Part shown: in pieces, positions 10,689 to 22,647 of the stretch
Layout: every line of letters begins with the position of its first letter
Numbering within the stretch: the first letter of the stretch is position 1
DNA from: Plasmodiophora brassicae
Lineage: Eukaryota > Endomyxa > Phytomyxea > Plasmodiophorida > Plasmodiophoridae
Direction: 5' to 3'
Assembly: GCA_039704465.1 (NCBI GenBank)
Contig: JASFAU010000011.1
Coordinates: 372,001-436,000, forward strand
DNA length: 64,000 bases
The notes under the pieces: generated by a model
Databases searched by the model: none
Told to the model about the DNA's origin: nothing
Seen by the model: only the letters and a program-made list of their open reading frames with translations
Program-made: the position numbers and the translations under genes

Positions 10689-10871
10689 GGAGTATTGGAA
10701 TTCGACCTTCAACCATGCCGACGAGCGAGGTCGCCCGCTCGAGAGTTGCTTGAGGCAGCTGCAGTATTGCCCTGTGGCGAGTCGGTTCTTTGTTCAACCT
10801 GCACTGCGAACCGTTCACAGTTCCAATACAAGGGTGCCGGTTTCTTGCAACGTTGTAGGTAGATGAGTTTA

Positions 10872-13617
10872 TCAATCGGATTTTTCGTCATCGTCAGATT
10901 CTTCGTCTTCTTCCTGAAGATGGTCGATGAGGGGCCCGGCTGCGGCAAGAAGTTGCTCGTCCTGGTCGGGTTCCTCTGCCCACGAAAGAATAGCGTCCCC
11001 TGAGATCGCATCAAGCTGGTAGAGACCTTGAAGGGCGAATGCAAATAGGCATCTAGACCATCGTTCACCACCCGAGTGTACCAATCATCTGTGAAAACAA
11101 CGTACCGGTACGGCTTGCCATCGTATGTGCAGGCCTTCTGCAGACCTTTGACGAACATGACGTGGTTTTCGTCAAGTCCTTGCCCATACTTCTCGAGCAG
11201 GAAGTTCCATTCGCGCAGCAGACGGCTGAGCGACGACAGAACAGCCTTAGTTGGACGGGACATAGGTACGTCCGTATCCATTCCGTCAATTTGGTCGAAC
11301 AACGAGAGAAACACGCTTGCAGCATAGTTCGTCAGGCTGGCGTTGTCGGCAATTTTCAAGTTCGCAACCTGGTACAACGTTGGTACTTCTAAATGTCTCC
11401 GATAGAAACCACGAGCTTACCTCCAGCAGTATGTCATTCTTGTTCGAGATCTTCTGGTCAATGCAACGTTCAATCGTGGCCCGAATTTCACCGTAAAGCC
11501 TGGAAATGTTGTAACTGTCCTCGTCCCAATCCGATTCCGCCATGGCTTCCACTTCAGATTCTTCACATTGCAAGGGTTATCGCCTAGGAGTGGGAATACA
11601 ACACGGTACGCCACTAACCGGTATCGTGGACACCTTCGCCATCCGAAAACGTAAGGACTGAGTCCCCATCCTCGTCCTGATCGATCCTAGCGAAATGCGC
11701 TTCCTAAGCACGGGTCAACGATTGTTGGCTCGTTTCCGATACGAAACGAACGCTGACCCTGAAGGCAAGGGCATCGTAGTCAGGCGACAGCGTATTGCTG
11801 GTGATTCGCGCCAGCTTCATCGTTCTTCGCCCACCAGCGTCAAGCCCCTCTTCTTCCCCGTCTTCGAGCTCAACCTCGAAATCCTCCGAATCGCCGCGGT
11901 ACACCACGCCCAGGCCATCCGGGCCCAAGTCCAAAGGCGTGGACAATTCGTCGCCGTCTTCGTCGCCATCGAATTCGTCACTTGCGCCAGACTTTCGCGT
12001 CGGGATCCAGATTCTTGTATACGGCGGAACGCGAACCCCGTTGCCAATGCGAACGCCGTCCGCTAGCATCACGCCTGAATTCCCAATAGGTGAACTTCAT
12101 ACAAACCGCCCCGTCCAATGCCAAACATACCTTGGCCAATGTTACAATCCGAGCCGATCTGGACGTTGCGAGCAACAATAACCCGATCAAGAACAGACCG
12201 CGCGCCAACCGTTGCCCCGTCCCAAAGGTACGACCCAGTGCAAACGGCATCGTTCCCGATTGTGACGTTTCGGCCAAGAACGCTATCGGTGACGCGCGCA
12301 CAAGCGGAGACCACACTGCCGGCGCCAATGACAGTATTGCGAGTAATCACAGCCGACTGTGCAATACGAGGGGGCGACAGAGCACCTTCTCCCACCTCTT
12401 TGAAGATGTTCATCCGCTGCGAACTGTACGATGCGCAGTGTGAGTCGCAGCCGTTATCAACTGCGAACCTAGAAACGGAATCGTCAGTCAGGATGACCGA
12501 AACCTTGGCGATGGTCGTTACCTGAACGCCCAACGTTCAATGATATCGCGACTGACAGCATCGTAGGTCTTGACGCCATTGACGCGAGCCGCATAACGGT
12601 CCGGCACGATATGGGCAAACACAGAGTACCCAAGGATGGATGAGGAGCCAAGCACCTAAGGACGGATCGTCAGCGAACGCATAACGCATACGGGTATGCA
12701 CCTCACCTGGGCAAACAGGTCGTGCTCAATGTTTTGCATGTCGAACTGATCGGCAAACAGGTCCAGGACAGCAGTCGAGCAGATATAAATGAACGTGTCG
12801 AACAGGTTCGTGTGAAACGTGGCCGCAGCGTTATCAATCATGATGTCAACATCGACCGGCAACCGAGAATGCAAGTGCCCGTTTGCATACGCCAGCAATT
12901 GCATCGTCACTGGACTTATCGCCACAAACAAGTTGTCCCCGTCTAATGCGAATACGTCAAAATTGCCCACAAGCGACACGCGATCACCTACCTGGTCGAA
13001 TGCGATGCTTGCGAACGGCTGGCTTCAATACGACGGTCATAACTGCATTAGGATCAGCGGCAGCACGAGACTGATGGTCCGCAATGACTGGCTTCATATC
13101 GACGTCGGCGACGGTATCGGCACCGATCAAGATGAACGTTTCTGAGCGAATTATCTCGAGCTGGCCAACATGTCGCAGGACATCGCCGATACTGCTACAC
13201 GATTCGTTGACCATGACGACGGTCACACGCATGGACGGGAACGCAGGGCGCAACTCGGAACAGTATTCCTTAAGTTCAGCGGCGAATGCTCGGACGACAA
13301 CGAACGCTTCGCCGACGCCGGACCGGGCCAGAAACCTCAGCGTATAGTTAATGATCTAACGTAACGTTCTTCAGACCCGGGAAACGCCGTTGTATGCGTT
13401 TCCACAAACCGGAGTATTGACGAGCGGTAACAGCGCCTGGACAGATGGTGAGGTGCGAGTTTGCGCACGGTAATGCACACGCACACAGACGCACCTTCGG
13501 CTGCGTCCATGTCAACGGCGAGAAGCGGCGCTCGAAACTGTCGGCCAGGACGATGGCCTGCAGCGGCACCTCGACCTTCAGGTCGGATCGCACCGCTGAC
13601 GGCTTCCTGCTCGCCAT
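10872..13617 (-). CDS. EIF2B5: Translation initiation factor eIF2B epsilon subunit (GCD6)
   Basis: A multi-exon minus-strand gene encodes an N-terminal nucleotidyltransferase-like domain (PLQAIVLADSFERRFSPLTW, then LFADQFDMQNIEHDLF), followed by left-handed beta-helix hexapeptide repeats (DSVLGRNVTIGNDAVCTGSYLWDGATVGA split among several turns) and a C-terminal HEAT-like W2 domain rich in acidic residues (ILSWAEEPDQDEQLL, ending EEDEESDDDEKSD). This order is diagnostic for the catalytic epsilon subunit of the eIF2 guanine-nucleotide exchange factor. The W2 acidic and aromatic boxes that contact eIF2 are present. A short acidic run between the beta-helix and W2 lies near 11760-11990. The ATG at 13617 precedes the conserved VPLQAIVLAD segment closely, so the N-terminus is near complete. 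Confidence 0.92.
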
Positions 13618-13762
13618 TTCAGCGAAGTGCGCCACGGCCACGCCGCGTTTGCAGCCCCGACGTGGACACACCTGACGTCACGCAGCGCCCGAACGTTTTG
13701 CACAGCCCTGCCGAGCGTCGTGCCACGACGACGCTCGGCAGGGCGCCCCATGTGTTCCGTCT

Positions 13763-15278
13763 TTATGTTGCACTGCTCGGTGCCGTGAATACTTTTCCAA
13801 AGTATGGGTTGATGTACGGGTTGTGAAGTTCGTAGATGGTGCAGCAGGCCGCGGTGGCCGGATCGCCGCTGCCGCACAGGCTGCCGGTGTAGATCTCGTT
13901 GCCTGGGAACGCGTTGCCGTCCCAGGCGTACGTGGCGACGAGCAGCATGGAGTTTGGCGGGATGCCGGAGAGAGGGTCGGCTGGGTCGCGTTTGGAGAAT
14001 CGGATCTGGACGGAGTTGCCGACCGGGGTTGCCAGGCGGTCTTCGTGTTGTGCCCCGCCACACGTCGCAGGGGAAGGTAAGCTGAACCACGAGAAGTCGA
14101 TGATCCCGATCATCGGAAATCGAACACGGTTGAGGACGTCGGCAACGGCGTCGACGAACCACCGAGGTTGACTTGCATGCACCTTCCAGACGCCCAGACC
14201 CAGACCGACAACGTGAACGTACGCGTACTTGCCAGCTGTTGTGGCACGGTCATTGGCGTCAGCGAACACGGTTTCGATCGTCAGCGCGATCCGTTGCTTG
14301 TAAGCGGCTACATTGAAATAGGAATCCGGCCCAAGGACGGCGAAGTCTTCCGATCCCGCACCCACCGCAGTCTTGACGTCGTTATAAGACGGGAACGCAT
14401 GAATGTCGTAAAGTGATGCCCATAGCGACTTCAGCTCTCCGCCCTCCGGTTGGTCGTCCATTGCGACAATGATGAACTGTGACTCCATTCGGCCGGGCTG
14501 TTCGAATCGGCATCCGACTGCGATCATGGTACCGTAAACGGTTCGCATGGTGGAACAGACGAAGACATATAAGCTGACCTGCGCCAATGACGATGCCATT
14601 CCGAATAAACGACCCGGACGATCGTTTTCGGCCTCTGTTATACCGTCCTCCGCTGTTGATAAACGTGGTCGGCGACGAAACGCCCAGCAGCGCGCTTATT
14701 GCCATCTCATCATACGTCAGATACGAGGACATCTGAATGGACGACTCGTTCTCCGATGGCATGCCAACCAGGAACCTAGTCGTCAAACGTCAGGTCCTCA
14801 AACAGAACCGAAAGGCCATATCAACAAACCAATCCGATCCTCTTGGGCGGACGCGTGTTCGCAGCAACGTCGTATCGGAGGCGCTCATGAACGATAATGG
14901 TCGGTTACAGATAAGCCTCGCGACGAACTCATCTCGCGTCATCGACTGGTAGATGGACCGTTCAATATCGGTTCCCGATCCTCGCTTATACGTCAGGAAC
15001 TTGTCGATAAGCTCTAGAACGCGGGCATGAACGATAACGCGTGCCTCTGCCGCATGTACGGCGTGCTGTCCATCCGGCAGCATCGACATCAGGTTGTCCC
15101 GCGTCGGCGCCGGATGCAACGCATGGAATCGCTGCGCGTTCCTCAACAGCGTCTCCAGCGACGGCGACGGGTCACTGTCGAGCCGCGGCAGATCCTCTAC
15201 GGGGCAACCGATCGCCCCCTCGTCCCATGCGGTAACCTCTTCCTCGTCGTCGTCAGTCTCCCCATCCGAACACGACAT
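13763..15278 (-). CDS. DUF4804 family protein
   Basis: Three exons join in frame: 15278 to about 14820 (acidic N-terminus MSCSDGETDDDEEE, ending RPRGSDW), a middle exon (FLVGMPSENES, SYLTYDEMAISALLGVSSPT, FINSGGRYNRG) and a last exon (VGCRFEQPGRMES to FGKVFTAPSSAT). The junctions GSDW|FLVG and IGA|VGCRFEQP are both in phase with GT-AG. The pattern PLSFMSASDTTLLR, YDEMAISALLGVS, ATYAWDGNAFPGNE and a C-terminal CTIYELHNPYINP matches, as I remember it, the DUF4804 family. That family is found patchily in intracellular bacteria such as Legionella and in some protists; its biochemical role is unknown. No signal peptide is seen. The patchy distribution makes lateral transfer possible, but the gene has normal introns. 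Confidence 0.6.
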
Positions 15279-15373
15279 TACGTCGTGTAGCTCCGGACTC
15301 TACCCGACCTCCAAAAGATGCACTAACCAGAAATGCATCGTTTCTATTTTATTACGGCGGTTCAGGCAGGTGA

Positions 15374-15922
15374 TTACTTTCGACGCAGAACCGCTTCCAG
15401 CGTAGACCGGAGGTCGTCGAGCTTCGCGCCACTGACACTCTGCGTACAGTCCGAGTCGACGCAAATGACGAACGTAGGTACGGTACCGACGCCGAAGTCC
15501 ATGGCTAGGTCCAATACCTTGTCGACGTCCACTTTGTAGAAGCGGACCCGGGGCATGGCCTGGCTGAGAAGATGAAGACGAGGCGCGATCACGAGGCAGA
15601 GCTCGCACCATTCGGTAGCGAACTCGATGCATCGTATGCCGTCGGATTTGAGGACTTGGTAGGTATCTTCGACGCTGGTCAACTCTGCAATGCCGCCGGC
15701 GGGTCCCACACGGTGGGCACCCACTTCGTCGTCTTCGTCCTCGTCGGAATCGAAATATGATCCTCCCGATGTCATATCCATCGTCGCATCGACCTGGGTC
15801 TCAAGGGCGGCCGCATTCATCGGCAGAGGTTTCGACAGCACATTGCCAGAAGCTGCCATCATGGACTTGAGGGCGAGGACCACAATGAACGCGATTACCA
15901 CTGAGTTGGTTATCGACGCCAT
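15374..15922 (-). CDS. Membrane-anchored or secreted thioredoxin-like protein
   Basis: A single exon encodes 182 residues. Residues 5-23 are hydrophobic (SVVIAFIVVLALKSMMA), forming a signal peptide or anchor. An acidic linker follows (YFDSDEDEDDEV), then a thioredoxin fold with IEFATEWCELCLVIAP (WCxxC redox motif, here WCELC), RFYKVDVDKV and the cis-proline loop GVGTVPTFVICV. A redox role in the secretory pathway is likely; substrates are unknown. The ATG at 15922 is preferred over an upstream open extension because it places the hydrophobic segment at the N-terminus. Confidence 0.8.
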   Translation of the reverse strand: MASITNSVVIAFIVVLALKSMMAASGNVLSKPLPMNAAALETQVDATMDMTSGGSYFDSDEDEDDEVGAHRVGPAGGIAELTSVEDTYQVLKSDGIRCIEFATEWCELCLVIAPRLHLLSQAMPRVRFYKVDVDKVLDLAMDFGVGTVPTFVICVDSDCTQSVSGAKLDDLRSTLEAVLRRK

Positions 15923-15978
15923 TTCGAATGAGTCCCGCGACGATGTGAGTGATCTCCGGTAAATGGACGAAACGACGG

Positions 15979-16432
15979 CGATCCCCACCACACCTGTTGG
16001 TTTGGCAAAAACGTCCGGCAGGACATGTTCCGCGGCCCGTGGGCGCGGCGCCTACTGTCCGACCAGTCGAGGCGACACTACTGCGGGGAACGTAGGTGCT
16101 CGGGCATCAAGTGCGAAGCTAGAAGCACGCAGCCACGATTTTACTCTCATACGGTGCAGCACAAAGACGTCGAGGACGGGTTTCTGGCAGGTAAGAAAGA
16201 CAAGGTATGATACCGACCAGACATCCGGGGACCCAAGATCAATGGGCTCATGACTGGACACACACAAACGTTGTCACCGACGACTCAGTACAGTTACACG
16301 CCCACAACTACCACAATCGTGGGTGGAACTGTGAATACCATGCAACCCGATGTCCCGTCCGGCGGAGTCTGAGTTCAGCACAGCGGAGTCCGTGGCGGAC
16401 TCTGCGGGGTCCGTCGCCAGAGCAACGTCAAC
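15979..16432. other. Intergenic region before UTP6
   Basis: No supported gene. It probably holds divergent promoters for the thioredoxin-like gene (minus strand) and UTP6 (plus strand). Short open frames carry no family signal. Confidence 0.4.
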
Positions 16433-18049
16433 ATGGCTGACCGCGTTGATCGCGTCCTGGAACGAGACCTACAGTGCCTTGACGATTTGCAGCGACTAGG
16501 TGTGTTCTCTGCTGGTGAGATTCGGGCAATCGTCAACAGGCGTCGCACCATCGAGTACAATCTTCATCGTCGACAGCCAATCCAGCTGGACTTCGTTCGG
16601 GGCATCCAGTTCGAGGTCAACCTCGATGCTCTGGTGTCCCAGCGGGTCGCGCGACTGGCGATTAAATCGCCCGCGGCAACGGAATGCCAACAGAAAATAA
16701 GGGCACGCGCTCTTGCTCTTCACGAGCGCACCGTCAACAAATTCCCGCAGAACCTCGCTCTCTGGTTCGCATATCTCGACTACGGCCGCTCGATCGGTGG
16801 CTCAAAGTCCTTATCGAAGGCTTTCAACCGCGCACTGCAACTTCACCCAACCTGTCCTGAGCTCTGGATCAAGGCGATGTAAGCTGTACCTCACCTTCTC
16901 TCATCTGGTGCCTATTTTAAGTGTTCGGTTGTTCGTAGGACGTGGGAGTTCGATGACAACGACAGCATTGCTGGTTCTCGTGTCCTCATGCAACGAGCGC
17001 TACGCATGCTGCCCACCTCGCAGGATGTCTGGCTCGCGTTCTTCTGCATGGAAGTGCAGTACTACCGTCGTGTTCGAAACCTGTTATCCGAGGACCAGGA
17101 CGGGACTGCCGTTCCCCGATTGCTGTTTGACCGCGCATGCCAGGCCATCCCTGATGACGTCGATTTCAGGTTACGCTTCCTTGACCAATGCCCAAGCGAT
17201 TGCTCAGCTCTTGTCAATTACGTTTCCGTATCGATCGCGGAAGCGTTCCCACAAGATCCAGCAGCGGTTTCTGCAATCGCCAATCGTCAGCAATCCACCG
17301 GGCCTTTCGAAGCCGCTCTAGAATCTGCCGAGTCAGCGTCGCCGGCCCTTCTCATCGCATACGCCGAGTTTCTGGCCAAGCATCGCCCTTTGACTGCTCA
17401 CACCGACATACTTCGCCTTGTGGACATGGCTGCTGAACCGGATGCCACCCTCGATGCAATCTGCATCCGGGCGCACCTCGCCTCTGGTGTTTTCGACGAT
17501 AACGTGATGAAGCTTGGTGGGCGACACCCGCAATCTGCTGAGATGTGGTCGCTGCGATGTCACATCGCCTCCCGCCGTCTTCCCATCGAAGACGTCCTTG
17601 CGTTGCACGAAGAATCGGTTCGTGCCTGTCCGTCTTCTCTTCATCTATGGTTGCAGTACATGCGGTCCTGCGTTGTCGCCGACATGCCTGACCGCCTCGT
17701 CGATGTTACTAGACGCTGCATTGGTGAGGTATCCCTGGCCGACGAAGACAAGGTCCGTGCTAAGCTGTTAGCCATTCGCACCTGCCCCGCTATGCTCGAA
17801 GGCCCGTTACTACGCGAGGTACTTGTCTCGCCTGCATCACCTGAACTGTTTGAGGCTTGCTTGGAGCGCTGTTGCATCCCGAAAGACCTGCTGGAGACTG
17901 GGCTGTCTTTGTACGGGACCACTAGCGCGCGCCTCTGGGCGCTCGCTTGTCAGCGTGAGCCCAACCCGCAGGCTGCTGTTCATCTGCAATGGAGGGCACG
18001 CAAGGCACTGTCTGACCCATCTGATTTCGAAAGGGCTATCACAGCATAA
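16433..18049 (+). CDS. UTP6: U3 snoRNP protein UTP6 (HAT repeats)
   Basis: Two exons are joined at a GTAAGC donor near 16879 and a CGTAG acceptor near 16938 (KAM|TWEFDDNDSIAGSRVLMQRA). The N-terminus MADRVDRVLERDLQCLDDLQ..GVFSAGEIRAIV..RR..EY and the following HAT repeats (half-a-TPR; LWFAYLDYGRSIGGSKSL, then SQDVWLAFFCMEVQYY, later LHLWLQYMRSC and ARLWALACQRE) match UTP6. UTP6 belongs to the UTP-B part of the small-subunit processome and helps early 18S pre-rRNA cleavage in the nucleolus. The length, about 520 residues, is somewhat shorter than in animals and yeast. Confidence 0.85.
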
Positions 18050-18142
18050 ACGTCATTTCGTTTGTCAGGCTGAGGCAAGCACGCCTGTACTGTGTAACGA
18101 GGGTGGCGCCGGAGCCTCCAGTTGATGTTGCAGGTGTGAGGG

Positions 18143-18791
18143 ATGGCAGTGTCCCCGTTGTGGCGCTGGTGGATCAACCTCGGTCGCCATGACCGTCGCC
18201 CGACTGCCGCCACACTGCAGGCGATTGTCCTCGCCATCATCTTTGTCATCGTCTCGTTCCTCTTATACCGTCGAACCAACGCACAGCGGCAACGTCCACA
18301 CGAGTCGCCTGCTCGGGCCTCGGTCGTAGCTCAGCCATCAAAAGGCAAGGCGCGTATTTGTATCACGTATGACGTCATCGAAGCCGAGTGCCCCGGCCTC
18401 GAAGACGTCCTCCTCGACAATCATATCGTGGTCATCGCAAGGAGTGAAGTGGAGCAGGAGGAGCGGATTAGAGATGATCTCAAACGCAAACGGGTTCTAG
18501 CTCCAGCTGGACCACTGCCTGAGCACAGGTTGCTGTTCTGTTCCACGATGAAGGGCGTTGAAGCCATCTGCCGGCAGATTCAACCTGACCTGCTGGTGGC
18601 CGGTCTGTCCTTGCTGTCGTGCTGAGTGGACTGTGAAGGCTGAAACTAATTCCGCAGGTCCTGCTGATCAACCGGCACTGGAGCAGCTGCTGCCTTATCT
18701 ACCGAAGATCGCCATTGTCACACCCGGCGACCACCCTGGCTGGATGGGGTCAATGGCCAGGCAACTTAGCGATGCGCTGAAGTTAATATGA
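18143..18791 (+). CDS. PEX22-like peroxisome biogenesis protein
   Basis: Exons 18143-18602 and 18658-18791 give about 197 residues. A single N-terminal membrane segment (TLQAIVLAIIFVIVSFLLYRR) is followed by a soluble domain with RICITYDVIEAE, a middle NHIVVIARSE strand, HRLLFCSTMKGVEAICRQIQPDLLV and a C-terminal LPKIAIVTPGD. The single anchor and the LFCST...I.QIQPD segment resemble PEX22, the peroxisomal anchor for the ubiquitin-conjugating enzyme PEX4. PEX22 is poorly conserved, so the call rests on architecture plus one motif. An unrelated haloacid-dehalogenase-like fold is an alternative. Confidence 0.5.
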
Positions 18792-18998
18792 AAGCGTTGA
18801 TACAACACCCCACGATTGGCAGACCGGTTTGTGGCGATTGCCAGGTATTCCACACCTCCCGGCCTTTACCGGACAGCAAGCCAGCAACCAGTGCAGACTC
18901 GACAAATGACTTTGCAATGCAACCGATGTCCCGCGTTCAATTTCTGCCAGGTCTTCCTGGAACGCTTGACGGGAACGATGAATAGAAGTGTAATTTCT

Positions 18999-20912
18999 TT
19001 ACATTCGGGACGTTGAGCGCGCGCGCGAAATGGAGGTGTCTTTGCGGACCGTCCGACCCCGTTGAACACTTCGCAGATTGGTGGCGAATCTTAGGCTTGC
19101 AATGGTCTGAAGAGTGTCTCCAGCTTCGGGAGAGGCGGTAATAAGGAATAGCGTCTTCGATTGGCCGCCCAAGGCATCAGACATGAGTCTCGTCAACTTG
19201 CAGTCTCGATACGGGACATAGGACGCTTGTGTTGCCAGTGCCTACGTCGAGTCAGACGCAGTCCTATACCTCACGTTGGCATCGTTACCTGGATACATGT
19301 GCCCAGGCTGTTCAAACTACGATTGATGTGGAGCGTTTCCTTGATGGAGCTCGCGTCTCCTGTTGCCGAAGAGCCGAGGCATTCGCTTCCCGCGAGGTCA
19401 ACAAATGAAAGGCAAGACGAGCGAGACTTCGACGACATCCACAACTGCAAGATGCAATGGCTCCGCGAAGAGCATTCCTGCACGCAGGTTTAGGGGCTAC
19501 ATAAACGCAGAACACAAGTGCACCACCAACATTGAACTGTGTTTCGCGGAACGTTCGGTTGGTCTGGGCTTCGCGTAAGCGCTCGTGGAGTTCTTCAGGA
19601 GTCGTCACCTGATGTCGGCTTATATTGCGGCAGTAGGTAGTGCCGTCTAAAAGCAAAGTGGTCAACGACGTGTTTGGGATCAGAGCCAGCATCCTTACCA
19701 GGGTTTGTCCTTAAGTCAACCTGCGAGTCCGGCTTGAACAGATCGTACAAAGTGTCGTTGTATATCTCCACATAGGTGACGTGGATTTCAGATTCCTGAA
19801 ACGTGCTCATTAGGTGGGGGGCGCGTTAATACCTCGATTTACCGTGCCTCGTTGTACTCAGTGGCCAGACGACCCAATTCAGAAAACACGACTTCCACGG
19901 ATCTCGATATGATGCCGCATGACGAACCGTCATCGGGGCCGACCAACGTGTGCCTGAATGTTGTGTCAGCGCGTGATTTCAAGATCGTAGACGTGTGGCA
20001 CGGACGTTTTCCCAGAATTGGTCGCACCATACGCGAAGATGTTAACATTGTAACCGTCGCAGCTTGTCTGAATAAGATCGCGGACGGACGCGAACACCGC
20101 TTCCTGCGCATCCGCTGTCTCGAAAACGTGATCCAGACGAAACCTATCCAATTGTCAGTCGGGCGGAAGTCATCGAAGTCAGGAGTCACTAACGTGTGGA
20201 TCTTGTTGGGACCATGCACAACAACGTCATAGCCGAAAGAGTCTGTGCACGGTTTGATGGCGAGCCCCTCGGTAGTGTCGATGCCAGGTCGTGCCGGACG
20301 GAAACGAGCCATCACGCGAATCGAGCCAAGAGCATCCTGCAACTGTGCATGAAGCGATCGACGAACGTCTTCGTGTTGACGAGCGCGCTGCTGTGCTTCA
20401 GCCAACTGCCTCTCAAGGTCAACGACGTACTGATGAAGCGACAGCTCCCTGGACTCGTTCTGCGCGCGGAGATGCAGGTCGCGCCAATCAACAAAGCAGC
20501 GTTGAAGCAGAAGCCGATCGACCTGACGCTCTAAACTCCAAACGCGAAGGGAATGCGTAATATGATTGACCCTCGTCGACGCGTCAACTTCCCGCCCGGG
20601 CTCGGCATCCGTTTGCACTGCAACACTGGCAGCAGAAGTTCGAGTCGATACACTTGATTTAACAGGAGGGCCGACAGCGTCTTCAGAAGACGAATCTTTC
20701 ACGGCGATGTTGACAGGAGCAGCAGACAGGGCTCGAGCGCTCTTCGTTTTCCCGTCTGAAGCGAGACGCTGTTTTGACCGCGAAGACGGTCCAGATCGAG
20801 CCGGTTTCGACTCAATCGGCTTTGGATGGGTACTCAACGTATTCGGCGTCAGGTTCTCGTTATTGACCGCGGCGCCGGCTCGTCTGGCGCGCTGCCACTC
20901 GAGCAGGGCCAT
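18999..20912 (-). CDS. Kinesin-14 family C-terminal motor protein
   Basis: A multi-exon minus-strand gene. The N-terminal part is basic and low complexity (KPARSGPSSRSKQR), followed by a coiled coil (LERQVDRLLLQRCF, then YVVDLERQLAEAQQRARQ), the neck/motor entry ALGSIRVMARFRPA and a C-terminal motor. The motor P-loop reads GATNSGKT instead of GQTGSGKT; switch I is SSRSHCILQL and switch II LSFVDLAGSE. ITASPEAGDTLQTIASLRFA closes the motor. A motor after the stalk with a GxIRV neck is the kinesin-14 (minus-end-directed) layout. I start at ATG 20912, but the frame is open to about 21107, so another upstream ATG near 21044 is possible. The 3' end lies just after the motor. Promoters are shared with the divergent ABC gene. 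Confidence 0.82.
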
Positions 20913-21207
20913 CTTCCGGTTCTTCGGCGCGCCGTCCGCCACCGGCACCCGATGCAGCTGAGCGGCGCCGATGGCAGCGATGACGTCGCCATGGCCGGCC
21001 CGAATCAGCGTATGCCTACGCGACGGCGTCGCTGGACTGAACATCGGCAGGCAAACGACGTCGCCCTGCCCGGACCCCTCAACTGCAACCCCGGCCACGA
21101 AACCCAAAAATTACGAGTCGAGTTTGGCGCCCTTTGAAGTGTCAGCCACTCAGCCGCCCTGTGGAGGCTGCCGCGGACGTGTAGTTGCGCGCTGGTTGCC
21201 CCCCGGG

Positions 21208-22300
21208 ATGGACGTTTGCGGCGAGCCCCCGGCAATAGTCGTTCGCGACCTGTCCTTCCAGCATGTATGGGCAAAGGACCGAACGTTGAAAGGTGTGAGT
21301 TTTAAAGTCGAAACGGGGTCCCGCGTTCTTCTGTGTGGGAGGAATGGCGCCGGGAAGAGCACGCTTCTGCAGTAATCGTCGGCGGGCTCGGAGCGCGTGC
21401 GAAGTGACGATCCTGATGTATCGACTGCTCGCGACAGAATCATTGCCGGGTCCCGGATGATATCGCCACCGGATGCTGTGCGTGTCCTTGGGTACGACTC
21501 GTTTGATGCTAGCCTAGGCGACACGCGGCGGGTTTACGTGTCCAATTTCTGGGGACAACATACTGTGGCTTTCTCGGGTAATTCCAGACCGCCGTTTGCT
21601 GGATTTGGCCATGTTTTTACTCGTGGACAGGTCGCGACATCAACCCAACGTCAGACCTGACTGTCGCTGAGATGACCGTCAAGCGTAGGTATCGTTGGTC
21701 TACGCGTGGTCCGGCCGTCTGATGTCGAGTTAACGCAGAGCGCTCCGCGTATCCAGATCGTGCGGCGCTTCTACAACGGGTCCTAGGTGTTGACCTGGAC
21801 TGGTCGGTACCCATGGTCTGGCCGGGTGCTCTGTGTTGATCGTATTAACGCTGACTGGGGCTCTGTGCTAGTTGTCGGATGGTCAGCGCCGTCGCGCCCA
21901 TCTCTTCATAAAGTTGATACCGCCATGGGACGTTCTCCTGCTCGACGAAGTCACCGCGTCGCTGGACCTCGTCTACCGTACCGATTTCTTGGAGTACATA
22001 AAGGGCGAATCCACGGGCGAACGTAAAGCAACCGTAATCTACGCGACCCACATCCTGGAAGAGAGCTTGGACTCATGGGCGACCGACATTCTGTATCTGA
22101 ATGCTGACGGCACGATCGGCTGGAACGGCTCGGTTGCCGGATTTATCGGCAACGCCAGATCGTTACGATCAGCGGTTCTGCAAAGGATGCGCGACGATGT
22201 TCCACCTGCAGCCGAGTCTGCTATGGGGCACGCTGTCCATGAACAAGAATCGGACCGTTATGGCTATCATCCCGGCCGCTCTGCGAAGTTCGCAAACTAA
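21208..22300 (+). CDS. CAF16-like cytosolic ABC ATPase
   Basis: A multi-exon gene encoding a lone ATP-binding cassette without membrane segments. It has AIVVRDLSFQHVW, Walker A LLCGRNGAGKSTLL, the YDSFDASLGD..YVSNFWGQH stretch, the signature VSDGQRRRAHLF in place of LSGGQ, and Walker B WDVLLLDEVTASLDL with an EYIKGE...THILEESLDSWATDILYL H-loop. The altered signature (SDGQRRR) and the LDE(V)T..LD segment are typical of the CAF16/ABCI20-type family linked to CCR4-NOT in yeast. The call is at family level. The ATG at 21208 lies shortly before the first conserved strand. The intergenic gap to kinesin-14 is short. Confidence 0.8.
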
Positions 22301-22647
22301 ACTGAGGACCTATCCTTTCGTTCAACGTAAGCTTGAAGCCGCCCTCCATTTTCGGTAGCCCGCTGTGGCCAACTCTGTGCCCACTTGGCGTGAGACCCTC
22401 GCAAATCGGAACGTGCTAGGTCTGCGGGCGCCTGGCAGTGCATCACCCGAGAGGATCTCTGTGCATTCCTCAGCTGCTGCGCGATCGAATTTGTCATCGA
22501 TTCGTGCTCAGCAAGCACGATGAGGTCCAACTGAAATGTTCCCCTCTTGCATGCCATTCTGGACTATAATTCTATGAAGCAAGCTGACTTGCTGTACTTT
22601 AAGGCAGACATGATGCGAGATAGATTTTTAACCAGGCATTGCAGAAA

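Noticed and set aside
18792..18998. Extra exon or small gene between PEX22-like and kinesin
   Set aside because: Open frames are short, have no motif and no intron links them to either neighbour.
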